Of a stretch of DNA of 64,000 bases, positions 45,117 through 54,657 are shown piece by piece; the stretch's first letter is position 1, and each line of letters begins with the position of its first letter. The position numbers and the translations under genes are program-made. The notes under the pieces are model-generated. The model searched no databases and was not told where the DNA came from. It was given only the letters and a program-made list of their open reading frames with translations. Origin of the DNA: Ensifer sp. LC11 (lineage in GTDB: Bacteria > Pseudomonadota > Alphaproteobacteria > Rhizobiales > Rhizobiaceae); NCBI RefSeq assembly GCF_001695835.1, contig NZ_MBSO01000018.1, positions 1-64,000 of the forward strand, written 5' to 3'.

Positions 45117-46274
45117 ATGACCGAGCTGTCTCAGATCAGGCAGGGCGCGCTTGCGCCCGCCAACACGGCAGATGTGGCCGAAGCGATGATGAGCGCAACG
45201 GGCCTCCGGATCGACATCGACCGTCGCCGGGGACGCGGCGCCGGGATGAACATGTCCGGCCGGTTCGAACCGCAATCGCGCGAAACTTTCGACGATGGTT
45301 GGGAAAGCCTTGAGGATCTGCCGCCGTTCAAAACCGAAGTCCAGGTCGAGAAACCACGTTCGGTGATCACCAGGAACGAGTCGCCGGATATCTCCTTCGA
45401 CCGTTCGATCAACCCCTATCGCGGCTGCGAACATGGCTGCATCTACTGCTTCGCCCGGCCAACCCACGCCTATATGGGCCTGTCCGCCGGACTTGACTTC
45501 GAAGCGAAGCTCTTTGCCAAGCCGGATGCCCCGCGGCTCCTGGAGCGCGAGCTGGCGCGGCCGGATTACAAGGTGAGGCCGATCGCCATCGGCACCAACA
45601 CCGACCCCTACCAGCCGATCGAGAAGGAATGGCGCGTCATGCGTCAGATCCTTGAGGTGCTGCGGGACGCCAATCACCCGGTCATGATCGTCACCAAGTC
45701 AGCGATGGTCACCCGCGACATCGACATCCTGGCGCCGATGGCTGAAAAGGGCTTGGTGCGGGTCGGCATCTCGGTCACGACGCTCGACCGGAAGATGGCT
45801 CGGACCATGGAGCCGCGCGCGGCGACCCCGCCCAAGCGACTCGATGCCATGCGTGCAATCGCCGAGGCCGGCATCCCGACCGGCGTTCTCGTTTCTCCGA
45901 TCATCCCGGCGCTGAACGATCACGAGATCGAAAGGGTTCTCGAAGCGGCAAGGACGGCCGGCGCGACGGAGGCGAGCTACGTTCTTTTGCGGCTGCCGCT
46001 GGAGGTGAGCCCACTCTTTCGCGACTGGCTGCTGCGCAGTTACCCGGACCGTTACCGGCATGTCATGTCGCTCGTCCGCTCGATGCGCGGTGGCAAGGAT
46101 TACGACGCCGAATTCGGCAAGCGCATGAAGGGTGCCGGTCCCTATGCCTGGCAGATCGGACGCCGCTTCGATCTGGCGGTCAAGCGGCTGGGCTTCAATC
46201 CGACACGCCGGCAGTTGCGTGACGATCTGTTCGTGCCGCCGCTTGGAACGGGGGTGCAGCTCTCGCTTCTTTGA
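45117..46274 (+). CDS. PA0069-family radical SAM protein
   Basis: A 385-residue protein with the radical SAM cluster motif CEHGCIYC (CxxxCxxC) in the segment NPYRGCEHGCIYCFARPTHAY. Other family marks are AIGTNTDPYQPIEKEWRVMRQ, VMIVTKSAMVTRDIDIL, VGISVTTLD and VLVSPIIPALNDHEI. It is related to SplB-like proteins and is widely conserved in Proteobacteria; the reaction is unknown. The ATG has GGGGAG before it; the frame reads on upstream but without support. The gene is divergent from the glycosyltransferase gene with a 183-base gap. Confidence 0.85.
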   Translation: MTELSQIRQGALAPANTADVAEAMMSATGLRIDIDRRRGRGAGMNMSGRFEPQSRETFDDGWESLEDLPPFKTEVQVEKPRSVITRNESPDISFDRSINPYRGCEHGCIYCFARPTHAYMGLSAGLDFEAKLFAKPDAPRLLERELARPDYKVRPIAIGTNTDPYQPIEKEWRVMRQILEVLRDANHPVMIVTKSAMVTRDIDILAPMAEKGLVRVGISVTTLDRKMARTMEPRAATPPKRLDAMRAIAEAGIPTGVLVSPIIPALNDHEIERVLEAARTAGATEASYVLLRLPLEVSPLFRDWLLRSYPDRYRHVMSLVRSMRGGKDYDAEFGKRMKGAGPYAWQIGRRFDLAVKRLGFNPTRRQLRDDLFVPPLGTGVQLSLL

Positions 46275-46401
46275 AAGCTTCCCCGCGTGGCCACGCAAGG
46301 CTGCCGAAGCGCGTGACCGGCCAGAAGCAGGATATGCCGACGGCGACGTGAGATCACCTACAGGCCTGCTGGCCCAAAGTGTCTGAAGCCATATCGCAGT
46401 T

Positions 46402-46432
46402 CCGGTGCCCCGTCCCCCGTTCAGGGCACCGG
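46402..46432. other. Nine-bp inverted repeat between genes
   Basis: CCGGTGCCC and GGGCACCGG form a perfect 9-bp stem with a 13-base loop, 127 bases after the radical SAM gene. There is no T-run on either side, so it may be a rho-dependent pause or a chance GC-rich palindrome. Confidence 0.4.
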
Positions 46433-46505
46433 CCATCCCCCCGTCCGCCGCCGCACTCGGACTTGGGGGCTTGAAGAGAATCGGTCGATCGTGCGAATTT
46501 GACGT

Positions 46506-47153
46506 ATGTCTCGCAGATCGCCCGATTCTCCCCTTTTTCCCGATATCATCGAAGCGCCCGATTTCAGTTTTGAACTTTCGGCCAAGCGCGACGGTTTCTG
46601 GCCGGTCGCCGGCGCTGATGAGGCCGGCCGCGGACCGCTCGCGGGGCCGGTCGTTGCCGCCGCTGTCATTCTCGATCCAGATGCCATTCCGGACGGGCTC
46701 GACGATAGCAAGAAGCTCAGCTCTCAGGCCCGCGAGACGCTCTTTGAGAAAATCCTTGCCACTGCGGATGTGTCGATCGCGTCGGCCTCGGCCGGCACGA
46801 TCGATTCCACCGATATTCGCAAGGCAAGCCTGGAAGCGATGCGCCGCGCCGTGGCCGGCCTCCCCTCAACCGCCCGCTTCGTGCTCGTTGACGGCCGCGA
46901 CGTGCCGCCGGGACTGTCCTGCCATGCCAAAGCCGTGGTGAAGGGCGATGCTCGCTCGCTGTCGATTGCCGCGGCGTCGATCGTGGCCAAGGTGACGCGT
47001 GACCGCATGATGGCGCGCGCCGACCTGGCGCATCCGGGCTACGGCTTCGCGCTGCATGCGGGCTACGCGACGGTGACGCATCGCCGCGCCATTGAGGCCC
47101 AAGGGCCCTGCGCACTCCATCGCATGAGCTTCCGGCCCCTGCGCCAGGACTGA
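46506..47153 (+). CDS. rnhB: Ribonuclease HII
   Basis: A 215-residue RNase HII that removes single ribonucleotides and RNA primers from DNA. The active-site acids are seen in [16 protein letters not shown] (Asp, Glu), in LVDGRDVP and in [24 protein letters not shown] (Asp). The protein is complete and normal in length, ending [12 protein letters not shown]. The start [10 protein letters not shown] was taken with the family's usual N-terminus, although the ribosome site is weak (TTGACGT). A near-identical copy of the last 75 codons follows immediately downstream. Confidence 0.95.
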   Translation: MSRRSPDSPLFPDIIEAPDFSFELSAKRDGFWPVAGADEAGRGPLAGPVVAAAVILDPDAIPDGLDDSKKLSSQARETLFEKILATADVSIASASAGTIDSTDIRKASLEAMRRAVAGLPSTARFVLVDGRDVPPGLSCHAKAVVKGDARSLSIAAASIVAKVTRDRMMARADLAHPGYGFALHAGYATVTHRRAIEAQGPCALHRMSFRPLRQD

Positions 47154-47505
47154 AGCGCCGAGCGTTCCTATAAGCGCACCAAGGGACGCACTGTGTGCCT
47201 AGGCGATCCTTCCGCGCCAAAGCCGCCGTGAAGGGCGATGCTCGCTCGCTGTCGATCGCCGCGGCGTCGATCGTGGCCAAGGTGACGCGTGACCGCATGA
47301 TGGCGCGCGCCGACTTGGCGCATCCGGGCTACGGCTTCGCGCTGCATGCGGGCTACGCGACGGTGACGCATCGCCGCGCCATTGAGGCTCAAGGGCCCTG
47401 CGCACTCCATCGCATGAGCTTCCGGCCCCTACGCCAGGACTGAAGCACCGAGCGTTCCTATAAGCGCACCTAGGGATGCTCGGTGTGCCTGGCCATCTTC
47501 CGCGG
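46926..47505 (+). repeat. Tandem 290-bp duplication of the rnhB 3' end
   Basis: The sequence from 46926 to about 47215 is repeated at 47216 to about 47505 with an offset of exactly 290 bases. Over the first 240 bases I count eight substitutions. Five codons differ before the stop codon; four changes are silent and one is Val to Ala. Similarity continues through the stop codon into the spacer (GCGTTCCTATAAGCGCAC is shared) and fades after about 47470. Confidence 0.9.
47216..47443 (+). pseudogene. Truncated second copy of rnhB (C-terminal 75 codons)
   Basis: This fragment encodes [17 protein letters not shown] through [12 protein letters not shown] in frame with no start codon of its own that has a ribosome site; an open frame begins a few codons upstream in the junction sequence. 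It lacks the first two active-site acids, so it cannot be an RNase. It is best explained as a remnant of a duplicated or recombined rnhB. Confidence 0.85.
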
Positions 47506-47699
47506 CCGGTGGTTTCACGTGCACGCAGAACGCTGCAGGAACCGTACAGCGCCAAATCTTGAAGGTAGTTTTCGATCCGCCGCGCGGACGTCGCGCCGTA
47601 TGCTCTGCGGCCCTGCCAACGCGACTTTCCACAGCGCCACGGCGTTTTGCCGCTTCAGCGCGACAGAAAGCGCACCCCTCGCACGGGTCGACCTACAAA

Positions 47700-47725
47700 C
47701 AAAAAGCCCCGCGCAAGGCGGGGCT
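47700..47725 (-). terminator. Rho-independent terminator of the atp operon
   Basis: On the minus strand AGCCCCGC pairs with GCGGGGCT (8 bp, five-base loop) and is followed by TTTTTG. It lies 25 bases past the atpF stop codon. Confidence 0.92.
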
Positions 47726-47749
47726 CTTCAATCGGAATGTCCGAATTTG

Positions 47750-48235
47750 TTAGTTCAGGCGTGCCTTGACTTCGCCAAGCGCCTTTTTGAACAATTCGCT
47801 CTGGGCACCGGCGTCAGCCTTGGCGGCAACAACCTTTTCGGCAGCGCTGATAGCCAGATCGACGGCGGCCGAACGAACGGCGTTGATCGCGTCGCTTTCG
47901 GCCTGCTTGATCTTCTGCTCCGACAGCGCGGTCCGGCGGGCGACGAATTCCTCCGTCTTCTGCTTGGCTTCTGCGGTCAGCATTTCGGCTTCGCGCTGAG
48001 CGGCGGCAACGATACCGGCAGCTTCCGCTTCGGCATCCTTGCGCTTGCGCTGGTATTCGGCAACGAGGGCCTGGGCTTCTTCGCGCAGGCGCTTGGCTTC
48101 GGCCAGTTCGTTGGTGATCTTGTCGGCACGGGCGTCTAGCGCCTTGCCCATCATGCCCGGAACCTTGAGATAGGCGATCAGGACGAAGAACAGGATCAAG
48201 CCGACGAGGGCATAGAAGGTCGCATCAAGATGCAT
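47750..48235 (-). CDS. atpF: ATP synthase F0 subunit b
   Basis: A 161-residue stator subunit. One N-terminal membrane helix (ALVGLILFFVLIAYL) is followed by a long, mostly charged coiled-coil (KALDARADKITNELAEAKRLREEAQALVAEYQRKRKDAEAEAA...) that reaches toward F1. It is the last gene of the F0 operon. Start MHLDATFYALVGL immediately follows the b' gene by 13 bases. Confidence 0.95.
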   Translation of the reverse strand: MHLDATFYALVGLILFFVLIAYLKVPGMMGKALDARADKITNELAEAKRLREEAQALVAEYQRKRKDAEAEAAGIVAAAQREAEMLTAEAKQKTEEFVARRTALSEQKIKQAESDAINAVRSAAVDLAISAAEKVVAAKADAGAQSELFKKALGEVKARLN

Positions 48236-48248
48236 GGTTCAGTGCTCC

Positions 48249-48866
48249 TCAGTTACCGGCCGATGCCTTGACGGCAGCGACGATCTCAGCCTTGGTGACG
48301 GTGCCGCCAATGAGCTGCTTGACGACGGCGGTCGCAGTTTCCTCGGCGATCGCGCCGACGTCCGCGAGTGCCTTGGTCTTGATGTCGGCGATACGGTCTT
48401 CCGCAGCGGCGATCTTCTTGGAAAGATCGGCTTCGACAGCGTTGCGATCGGCGACAGCCTTGGACTTGGCAGCCTCGCGCGCACCGTCGGCAATCTGATG
48501 ACCCTTGGCCTTGGCCGTTGCCAATTCCTGCTCATAGGATGCGATGGCGGCGTCGGCTTCGCCCTTCAGGCGCGACGCTTCGTCGAGATCCTGAGCGATC
48601 CGGTCGTGACGGGTTTCAAGAATTCCGCCGATACGCGGAATGATGACCTTCGACATCAAAAGATAGAAGAGGCCAAACGTGATCGCGAGCCAAAGCAGCT
48701 GCGATGCGAAATGGGTCGAATCGAAGGGCGGGAACACGCCGGAGCCAGCCTCGCCTTCGTGGGCCACACCCGTTTCGGTGTGCACCTCACCGGCCGCAGC
48801 GGCATCGTGTGCTTCGGCGCCTTCAGTGGTGGTTGACTGCTGGGCATAGGCCGCGGTCACAAACAT
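48249..48866 (-). CDS. atpF2: ATP synthase F0 subunit b'
   Basis: A 205-residue b'-type subunit with a longer N-terminal acidic/His region ([28 protein letters not shown]), one membrane helix ([21 protein letters not shown]) and a helical tail ([37 protein letters not shown]). Alphaproteobacteria carry both b and b', here in that order. The ATG (MFVTAAYAQ) has GGAGGTGA upstream and was preferred to the Met six codons earlier, which lacks a ribosome site. Confidence 0.93.
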   Translation of the reverse strand: MFVTAAYAQQSTTTEGAEAHDAAAAGEVHTETGVAHEGEAGSGVFPPFDSTHFASQLLWLAITFGLFYLLMSKVIIPRIGGILETRHDRIAQDLDEASRLKGEADAAIASYEQELATAKAKGHQIADGAREAAKSKAVADRNAVEADLSKKIAAAEDRIADIKTKALADVGAIAEETATAVVKQLIGGTVTKAEIVAAVKASAGN

Positions 48867-48942
48867 GCTCACCTCCAGGTGCACTCAAGAATATGCGCGG
48901 CCGCGGCCTTTTGACGGGCCGCGGCCGAAACTCCAGCCGTTA

Positions 48943-49170
48943 TTAGACGGCGAAGAGGAGGAGCAGGGCTACGAGCAGCGAGAAGATGCCCAGAGCTTCC
49001 GTAACGGCGAAGCCGAATACGAGGCGGCCGAACTGACCGTCAGCAGCCGACGGATTGCGCAGTGCGCCGGACAGGTAGCTGCCGAAGATGTTGCCGAGGC
49101 CGAGAGCCGTGCCGGCCATACCGAGGCAAGCGAGACCTGCGCCGATGTACTTTGCTGCTTCCGCTTCCAT
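48943..49170 (-). CDS. atpE: ATP synthase F0 subunit c
   Basis: A 75-residue hairpin proteolipid of the proton ring: two helices ([36 protein letters not shown] and [29 protein letters not shown]). The essential carboxylate is the Glu in VTEALGIF of the second helix. The polar loop ALRNP between helices is as expected for contact with the rotor. Position between a and b' is the standard operon order. Confidence 0.96.
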   Translation of the reverse strand: MEAEAAKYIGAGLACLGMAGTALGLGNIFGSYLSGALRNPSAADGQFGRLVFGFAVTEALGIFSLLVALLLLFAV

Positions 49171-49252
49171 GATTGAACTCCTTCGAATGGTGTTGCGGCT
49201 TAGGATTGTGCTTCCGGCGGAGAGCCGGCCGGAAGCAAGCGACTGTTATTCC

Positions 49253-50005
49253 TTAGTGGCTTCCGGGATGCACAGCGTCGTTGAGGTACATGCAGGTCAG
49301 TACCGCGAAGACATAGGCCTGGAGGAAGCAGACGAGGAATTCAAGACCGGTGATGGCGACGGTCATGATGAGCGGCAGGATCGCACCACCGATACCCAGC
49401 GCTCCAAGAGCGCTCAGCGAGGTGACGAAGCCAGCGAAAACCTTCAGCGTGATGTGGCCGGCCAACATATTGGCAAAGAGACGGACCGAGAGGCTGATGG
49501 GACGGGAAAGGAACGAGATGATTTCAATCGCCACGACCAGCGGCAACAGCACACCCGGCACGCCGTGAGGCACGAAGAGCTTCAGGAAGCCGAAGCCGTG
49601 CTTGTAGAAACCATAAAACACCACCGTACCGATGACGAACAGCGCAAGCGCGAACGTAACGATGATCTGGCTGGTGATGGTGAAGAAGTAAGGGAACATG
49701 CCGAGCAGGTTCGCCGTCAGGATGAACATGAACAGCGAGAACACCATCGGGAAGAACTTCATGCCGCCGTTGCCCGCACCTTCGCGCAGCATCGAAGCGA
49801 TGAATTCATAGGACATTTCCGAAACCGACTGCAGGCGCGTCGGGACCAGCCCGCGCTGCGATGTCGTCAGGTAGAGGAAACCGGCCGCGGCACCCACGGT
49901 CGCAACCATGAACAGCGACGCATTGGTGAAGGAAAAGTCAATTCCGCCAATTTCGATCGGGACAATCTTATTGACCAGGAACTGGTGGGTCGGATCGTTT
50001 GACAC
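49253..50005 (-). CDS. atpB: ATP synthase F0 subunit a
   Basis: A 250-residue membrane subunit that forms the proton path against the c ring. Segments include [59 protein letters not shown] (with the essential Arg in SLSVRLFAN) and [25 protein letters not shown] near the C-terminus. Length and pattern are normal for alphaproteobacterial subunit a. Confidence 0.96.
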   Translation of the reverse strand: MSNDPTHQFLVNKIVPIEIGGIDFSFTNASLFMVATVGAAAGFLYLTTSQRGLVPTRLQSVSEMSYEFIASMLREGAGNGGMKFFPMVFSLFMFILTANLLGMFPYFFTITSQIIVTFALALFVIGTVVFYGFYKHGFGFLKLFVPHGVPGVLLPLVVAIEIISFLSRPISLSVRLFANMLAGHITLKVFAGFVTSLSALGALGIGGAILPLIMTVAITGLEFLVCFLQAYVFAVLTCMYLNDAVHPGSH

Positions 50006-50065
50006 CGCGCTTCTCTTTCGTTCTGCCCGCCTTGAGAGCGGATACCGTGTTTTTCGGGCGACGCC

Positions 50066-50425
50066 TCAGGCGTCATCTCCGTCCGTCTTGTCATTTCCTG
50101 AACTGCGCTTGACCGAGTCGAGTGTTGCCACCATCCCCGCCGAACGCAGTACATTCAACACACCGGCACAAAAGCCAAGGAGCAGGAAAATGATCATGCC
50201 CCACGGCCCTGTACCCGCAAAGTGGTCCAAAAGATAGCCCAGAAACGCCCCGACAACGATGCCGGCGATGAACTCGCTCGAGAGCTTCATCGCCGCCGCA
50301 TAGCCCTTGCGGCTTTCGGCGGCTCGTGCCTCCGCTACATCAGGCGCATGAGGCCTCTTGGCCTCAATCTTATCGCCGAGCTGCTTCAGCCGTGCTTCCA
50401 GACTGTCTTCAGGTTTCTCCGCCAC
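50066..50425 (-). CDS. atpI: ATP synthase subunit I / AtpI-like assembly protein
   Basis: A 119-residue protein with two hydrophobic segments (FIAGIVVGAFLGYLLDHFAG and WGMIIFLLLGFCAGVLNVLR) after a charged N-terminus. It matches the small AtpI/AtpZ family that precedes F0 genes and helps assemble the c ring or supply Mg2+. It is the first gene of the operon (I-a-c-b'-b), with a good promoter 105 bases upstream. Confidence 0.88.
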   Translation of the reverse strand: MAEKPEDSLEARLKQLGDKIEAKRPHAPDVAEARAAESRKGYAAAMKLSSEFIAGIVVGAFLGYLLDHFAGTGPWGMIIFLLLGFCAGVLNVLRSAGMVATLDSVKRSSGNDKTDGDDA

Positions 50426-50727
50426 GTGGCTACTCCCTTGTCGTCCTCACCGGGGTCTTCGACCGCGATTTCGGCCACACAATAAGCTGCCGTTCAAGCC
50501 ACGTTTCGGCCCCATTTGAAGTCGCGCGCAACATAGTTTTAGGCACCCGCATAGTCAAGGCATGCGGACCGCTTGAGCGTGGACAATATTTTACAATGAA
50601 TTCAAATGGATATGCTCATTCCACCTGTTCCGGCGCATGCTCCGCGCAGGAATCCTGCCATTTGGCCGGCGGGAATCTTCATTCGCTCAGAAGAAACGAA
50701 AGACGGCGGAATCGCGTCGGACGCCGA
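50426..50727. other. Intergenic stretch between atpI and the SleB-type gene
   Basis: About 300 bases with the atp promoter in the left half (listed separately). I see no gene or repeat in the remainder; the right half lies past the 3' end of the SleB-type gene. Confidence 0.5.
50530..50558 (-). promoter_or_regulatory. Sigma-70-type promoter of the F0 operon
   Basis: Read on the minus strand, CTTGACT gives a strong -35 (TTGACT) and TATGTT a good -10, separated by exactly 17 bases. It lies about 105 bases upstream of the atpI ATG. CTTGAC is the usual rhizobial -35 form. Confidence 0.7.
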
Positions 50728-51903
50728 TCAGCTCCAGCCGCCGCCATAGGTCCGGTAGAAGATGTGCAGGCCAATCTTGCCGACACGCTTCATCGTCTTC
50801 GCCCAGGGCGGATTGACGTAGGTTGCGTGGTAATGGGTCGCCGAGCCCACTTCCGGCAGCCAGATCTTGCCGGCGGTGACTGCCATAGCCACTTCCTTGG
50901 CCGTCTTCCAGTGCGAGCGCGAATAGATGAGGTCGCGGATCATGTCGCAGGCGAAGGAAAACTGGCAGCGGTTGCGCCAGCTCTTGTTCTGATAGACGAC
51001 GCCACAGATGCTTTTTGGATAGGTGGGGTTGCGGACACGATTGAGAATCACCTGCGCGACCGCGGCCTGGCCCTTGAGCGGCTCGCTGCGCGCTTCGAAA
51101 TAAATGCCTTCGGCGAGGCAGGTCTGTTCTTCCTTGCTGAAAGCCGACGCCGGCAGCGGGGTGGCGGCCCAGGCGTGATCGTCCGGCGCGATCTCGGGGA
51201 TGAAGCGGCCGGCGTTCTTGTCTTCGCGCAGAATCGAATCAAAGGGCGATTCACGCGCATAGTCCGGCTCGGGCCGGACGTAAGCAGTCGCAAGAATGTC
51301 GGGCCTGTCGTTGGTGACGAGCTTGGCCAGCATCGGTGAAACACCGGGATCTGCTTTTGGCGGCTTCTTCCGATAGAAGGCCGTGGCGATCTCGATCTCC
51401 TTGCCCTTGAGGCGGGACTTGGCAAAAACCATCTTCTCCCCCTCCTCGAAGCGCGGCTCCGTCAAGGAACTCGTTCGCTGCAGGATGGAGCCGGCGGTGA
51501 AATCCTTGGGCGGCGTCACTGGGGTCACAGCGACGATGCGGCCCTTCTTGGCATTGCGGTTGACGCGATCCTCATCAGGGGTGCCCGAATGCTTGGTTTC
51601 GGAGGTCAGGGCCACGCGGCTGCCATCAGGCATGTTGATGCCGGCGCCGCCATCGAGCGCGCCTGTGGTGATCGGGTCGGAAAAGACCATCTCGACCTCG
51701 TGGATCGAGCCTGCCGGCGACGGCGTCATGTACATGCGCCAGCGCTCGCCGCCACGATTGATCCCGGACAGAAAGGTTGCGAGGTCCGCATAGGCGGCAA
51801 CGGAGGGAAACCCGAGATAAAGGGCAAGACCGATGATCGCAGGCGCCGTCCACGCAGAAACGTTCAGGCGAGACTTTTGACGCAGGTTCCGACTCTTACG
51901 CAC
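50728..51903 (-). CDS. Cell wall hydrolase, SleB-type domain
   Basis: A 391-residue protein with an N-terminal anchor or signal helix (SAWTAPAIIGLALYLGFPSVAAYA), a long linker domain of about 240 residues, and a C-terminal hydrolase domain (about 265-385: EEQTCLAEGIYFEARSEPLKGQAAVAQVILNRV ... SICGVVYQNKSWRNRCQFSFACD) whose first Glu residues suit lytic-transglycosylase-like chemistry on peptidoglycan. The GTG start (VRKSRNLRQK) has GGAG seven bases before it; an earlier GTG gives 11 extra residues without a ribosome site. Confidence 0.85.
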   Translation of the reverse strand: MRKSRNLRQKSRLNVSAWTAPAIIGLALYLGFPSVAAYADLATFLSGINRGGERWRMYMTPSPAGSIHEVEMVFSDPITTGALDGGAGINMPDGSRVALTSETKHSGTPDEDRVNRNAKKGRIVAVTPVTPPKDFTAGSILQRTSSLTEPRFEEGEKMVFAKSRLKGKEIEIATAFYRKKPPKADPGVSPMLAKLVTNDRPDILATAYVRPEPDYARESPFDSILREDKNAGRFIPEIAPDDHAWAATPLPASAFSKEEQTCLAEGIYFEARSEPLKGQAAVAQVILNRVRNPTYPKSICGVVYQNKSWRNRCQFSFACDMIRDLIYSRSHWKTAKEVAMAVTAGKIWLPEVGSATHYHATYVNPPWAKTMKRVGKIGLHIFYRTYGGGWS

Positions 51904-52190
51904 CAACCGACTCCACGCAACGCTAACAGGCGGCACGGCTTCGCCAGCGCCGGCGAGAGGCCAGCGTCAGGGATTCCGCGCGGGGAAGCTTAGACAATCA
52001 AGCAGCCGGACACTCCGCCGGCACCGCTCCGTTCGAGCCTTGAAAATGAAGCATTAACCTTGATGTTTGGTTAATGCAGCCTGGCTGAAGAACACCTGCC
52101 TCGCAAATGCAAACGGGACCGCCTCGGTTTCGAAGCGGCCCCGTTGAAAGCGATTGTCGGCCGCCCTGCCCGATGATCGGCGTTGCGACG

Positions 52191-54089
52191 TCAGATGATG
52201 ACGTGCGACCCGAGTTCGACGACGCGGTTGGTCGGCAGTCGGAAATAGTCCGAAGGATCGATCGCGGCATTGGCAAGCGCGATGAACAGCCGGTCCTGCC
52301 AGTGCGGCATACCGGATTCGGCATCCGGCACGAGCTTGCGGCGCCCGAGATAGAACGACGTCGACATGATGTCGAACTTCAGACCCGACTTGCGGAAAAG
52401 GCCAAGCGCCTGCGAGACGTTCTGCGTCTCCATGAAACCAAAGCGCATTTCGAGCAGCGTGAAGCGATCCGATAGGGGCTGCATGCTCACCCGCTCTGAT
52501 TTCGGCACTTTCGGGGTATTCGCCGTGCGGATCGTCAAAATGAAGTTCTGATTATGCAGCACGTGATTGTGCTTGATGTTGTGCAAGAGCGCCGCCGGGG
52601 TCGATTCCGGATCGCTCGTCAGGAACACTGCCGTACCGGGCACAGCGACCGGCGCGTGTTCGCTCTTGCGCTCGATCGACTTGATGAAGCTCGCCAGCGG
52701 TATGTCGATATGGCGGGTCTTGGCGTGCAGGATCTCGGTGCCGCGCCTCCAGGTCCACATGATGATGATAAATGTGGCGGCGATCAGCACCGGCACATAA
52801 CCACCGTCGTGGACCTTCAGCATGTTGGCGCCAAGAAAGATGAACTCCAGCGCAAAAAGCGGCACCAGCACTGCCGCTGCCGCAAGTGCCGACCAGTTCC
52901 AGCGCATGCGCAGGAACTCGAAGGAAAGCACGGTCGTCACCACCATCGCGCCGGTCACCGAGATGCCGTAGGCGGTCGCCAGCGATTCGGAAGAGCCAAA
53001 GACGAAGACCAGCGCCATGACGCCGAACATCAACAGCGTGTTGACGTTGGGCAGGTAGATCTGGCCGGTGTGGGTTTCGGATGTATGGAAGATCGCCATG
53101 CGCGGCAGGAAGCCGAGGTGGATCGCCTGACGTGTCAGCGAGAAGGCGCCGGTAATCACGGCCTGGCTGGCGATGATGGTCGCCGCCGTCGCCAGAATAA
53201 CCACCGGCAACAGCGCCCATTTCGGGAACATCAGAAAGAACGGATCGGACATGGCTTCCGGGTTCCTCAACACGAAGGCGCCCTGACCGAGATAGTTGAG
53301 CGTCAGCGCCGGAAAGACGATCAGGAACCAGGCCCACTGGATCGGGCGGCGACCAAAATGGCCAAGGTCGGCGTAGAGCGCCTCGGCCCCCGTCACCGTC
53401 AGGAAGACGGCGCCGAGCACGATGATGCCGACATAGCCTTCGGTCAGCATGAAGCTCACGGCATAGTAGGGGTTGAAGGCCTTGAAGATCGCCATGTCGT
53501 CGGCGATGTGGACGAGGCCGATGCCGCCCATCACCAGGAACCAGACGAGCGTGATCGGCCCGAAGAAGTTGGAGACGGCCGCCGTTCCCTTTGACTGCAC
53601 GGCAAAGAGCATGAGCAGGATCACCACCGCGATTGGAACCACATATTCCGATAGCGCTGGCGTCACCAGTTTGAGACCTTCGACGGCTGAAAGAACCGAC
53701 AGAGCCGGTGTGATCATCGCGTCACCGATGAAGAGGGCTGCACCGGCGATGCCCATGAAAAAGAGGATCGATGCGTGTCCGTTGGCGGACTTCATCAGAA
53801 GAGCGAGCAACGACAGCGTGCCACCCTCCCCCTGGTTGTCGGCGCGCAACAGAAACAGCACATACTTGATCGTGACGATGATCGTCAGCGTCCAGATCAT
53901 CAGCGAGATCAGGCCGATGATCTCCACGTCGGTCAAGCCGTCATGGGAAACCGGGCGCAGCGCTTCGCGAAAGGCGTAGAGCGGGCTGGTGCCGATATCG
54001 CCGTAGACGACACCGATCGAGCCAAGCCCGAGGATCAGCAGGCGGCGCAGATCCTTCGGCTCGTGAGAGGGGGCATGCGATTGGGTCAT
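52191..54089 (-). CDS. kup: Low-affinity potassium transporter Kup
   Basis: A 632-residue KUP/HAK potassium importer with about twelve membrane helices. The typical start [28 protein letters not shown] is complete, followed by [12 protein letters not shown] and [34 protein letters not shown]. The C-terminal cytoplasmic part (from about 450) is full length and ends at a normal stop. The ATG is preceded by AGTAGGTTTGC. A remnant of corA lies directly upstream. The order kup-mrp-LuxR matches my memory of the S. meliloti chromosome. Confidence 0.95.
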   Translation of the reverse strand: MTQSHAPSHEPKDLRRLLILGLGSIGVVYGDIGTSPLYAFREALRPVSHDGLTDVEIIGLISLMIWTLTIIVTIKYVLFLLRADNQGEGGTLSLLALLMKSANGHASILFFMGIAGAALFIGDAMITPALSVLSAVEGLKLVTPALSEYVVPIAVVILLMLFAVQSKGTAAVSNFFGPITLVWFLVMGGIGLVHIADDMAIFKAFNPYYAVSFMLTEGYVGIIVLGAVFLTVTGAEALYADLGHFGRRPIQWAWFLIVFPALTLNYLGQGAFVLRNPEAMSDPFFLMFPKWALLPVVILATAATIIASQAVITGAFSLTRQAIHLGFLPRMAIFHTSETHTGQIYLPNVNTLLMFGVMALVFVFGSSESLATAYGISVTGAMVVTTVLSFEFLRMRWNWSALAAAAVLVPLFALEFIFLGANMLKVHDGGYVPVLIAATFIIIMWTWRRGTEILHAKTRHIDIPLASFIKSIERKSEHAPVAVPGTAVFLTSDPESTPAALLHNIKHNHVLHNQNFILTIRTANTPKVPKSERVSMQPLSDRFTLLEMRFGFMETQNVSQALGLFRKSGLKFDIMSTSFYLGRRKLVPDAESGMPHWQDRLFIALANAAIDPSDYFRLPTNRVVELGSHVII

Positions 54090-54318
54090 GCAAACCTACT
54101 GGCCATCAAAGCCAGCCTTTCCAGCGGAAAAGAAGAAGGGGATCACAGCCGATGTCAGCATCGCCGCGAGTGCCCAGGGATAGGCGCGTTGCCATTCCAG
54201 TTCGGGCATGACGCGGAAGTTCATGCCATAGACCGAGGCAACCAGGGTCGGCGGGGCGACGGCAGTCCCATCGGCGCAATAGCCGGTGATCATGCAACCG
54301 TCCTCGTCATGCAAACCT
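54086..54318. repeat. 13-bp direct repeat flanking the corA remnant
   Basis: The 13-mer GTCATGCAAACCT occurs at 54086-54098 and again at 54306-54318. The first copy, read on the other strand, includes the kup ATG and the bases just before it. The 207 bases between them contain the corA remnant. This looks like an insertion or short-homology recombination that duplicated the kup start context. Confidence 0.75.
54096..54300 (-). pseudogene. corA: Remnant of a magnesium transporter corA C-terminus
   Basis: Only the last 60 or so codons of a CorA protein are present: APPTLVASVYGMNFRVMPELEWQRAYPWALAAMLTSAVIPFFF. The GMN motif and the following membrane helix are intact, but the N-terminal domain and the first membrane helix are missing. 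The expected ending ...LLLFRWKGWL-stop is in the next frame, so a one-base indel in the CCCTTCTTCTTTTCC run has also broken the tail. The remnant cannot make a transporter. Confidence 0.8.
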
Positions 54319-54657
54319 TAGTGCCGAACAGCGAAGGCGAAAGGTCGTGCGCCACAAAATACCCACAATAGAAATCCATCGGATGCAGCGTTCCGCCAGT
54401 CAGGACAAAGTCTTCAACTCAGTCATCGCGAGAGGCCGAAATCTCCGGCGAGAAGGCGTGAGGTTGGGCACCTTCGTAAGTGAGGCAAGGCATATGGCGC
54501 AACGCAGACGCAAAATCAATGCCCTCTTGCTTGTCGACACGCGGGCGCACACGGCCGCTCCGCCGCCACCCTATCCCATGTTCGCTTAAATCAAAACCGA
54601 TTCAAGGGCAAAACGAATCGAGCCGAGCAACGCCGATAAGGATCGCCGCGGGGGCGA
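54319..54657. other. Intergenic stretch between the corA remnant and mrp
   Basis: About 340 bases with no supported gene. One 80-codon plus-strand frame lacks a ribosome site and resembles no known protein. No obvious repeat or terminator was seen. Confidence 0.5.
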
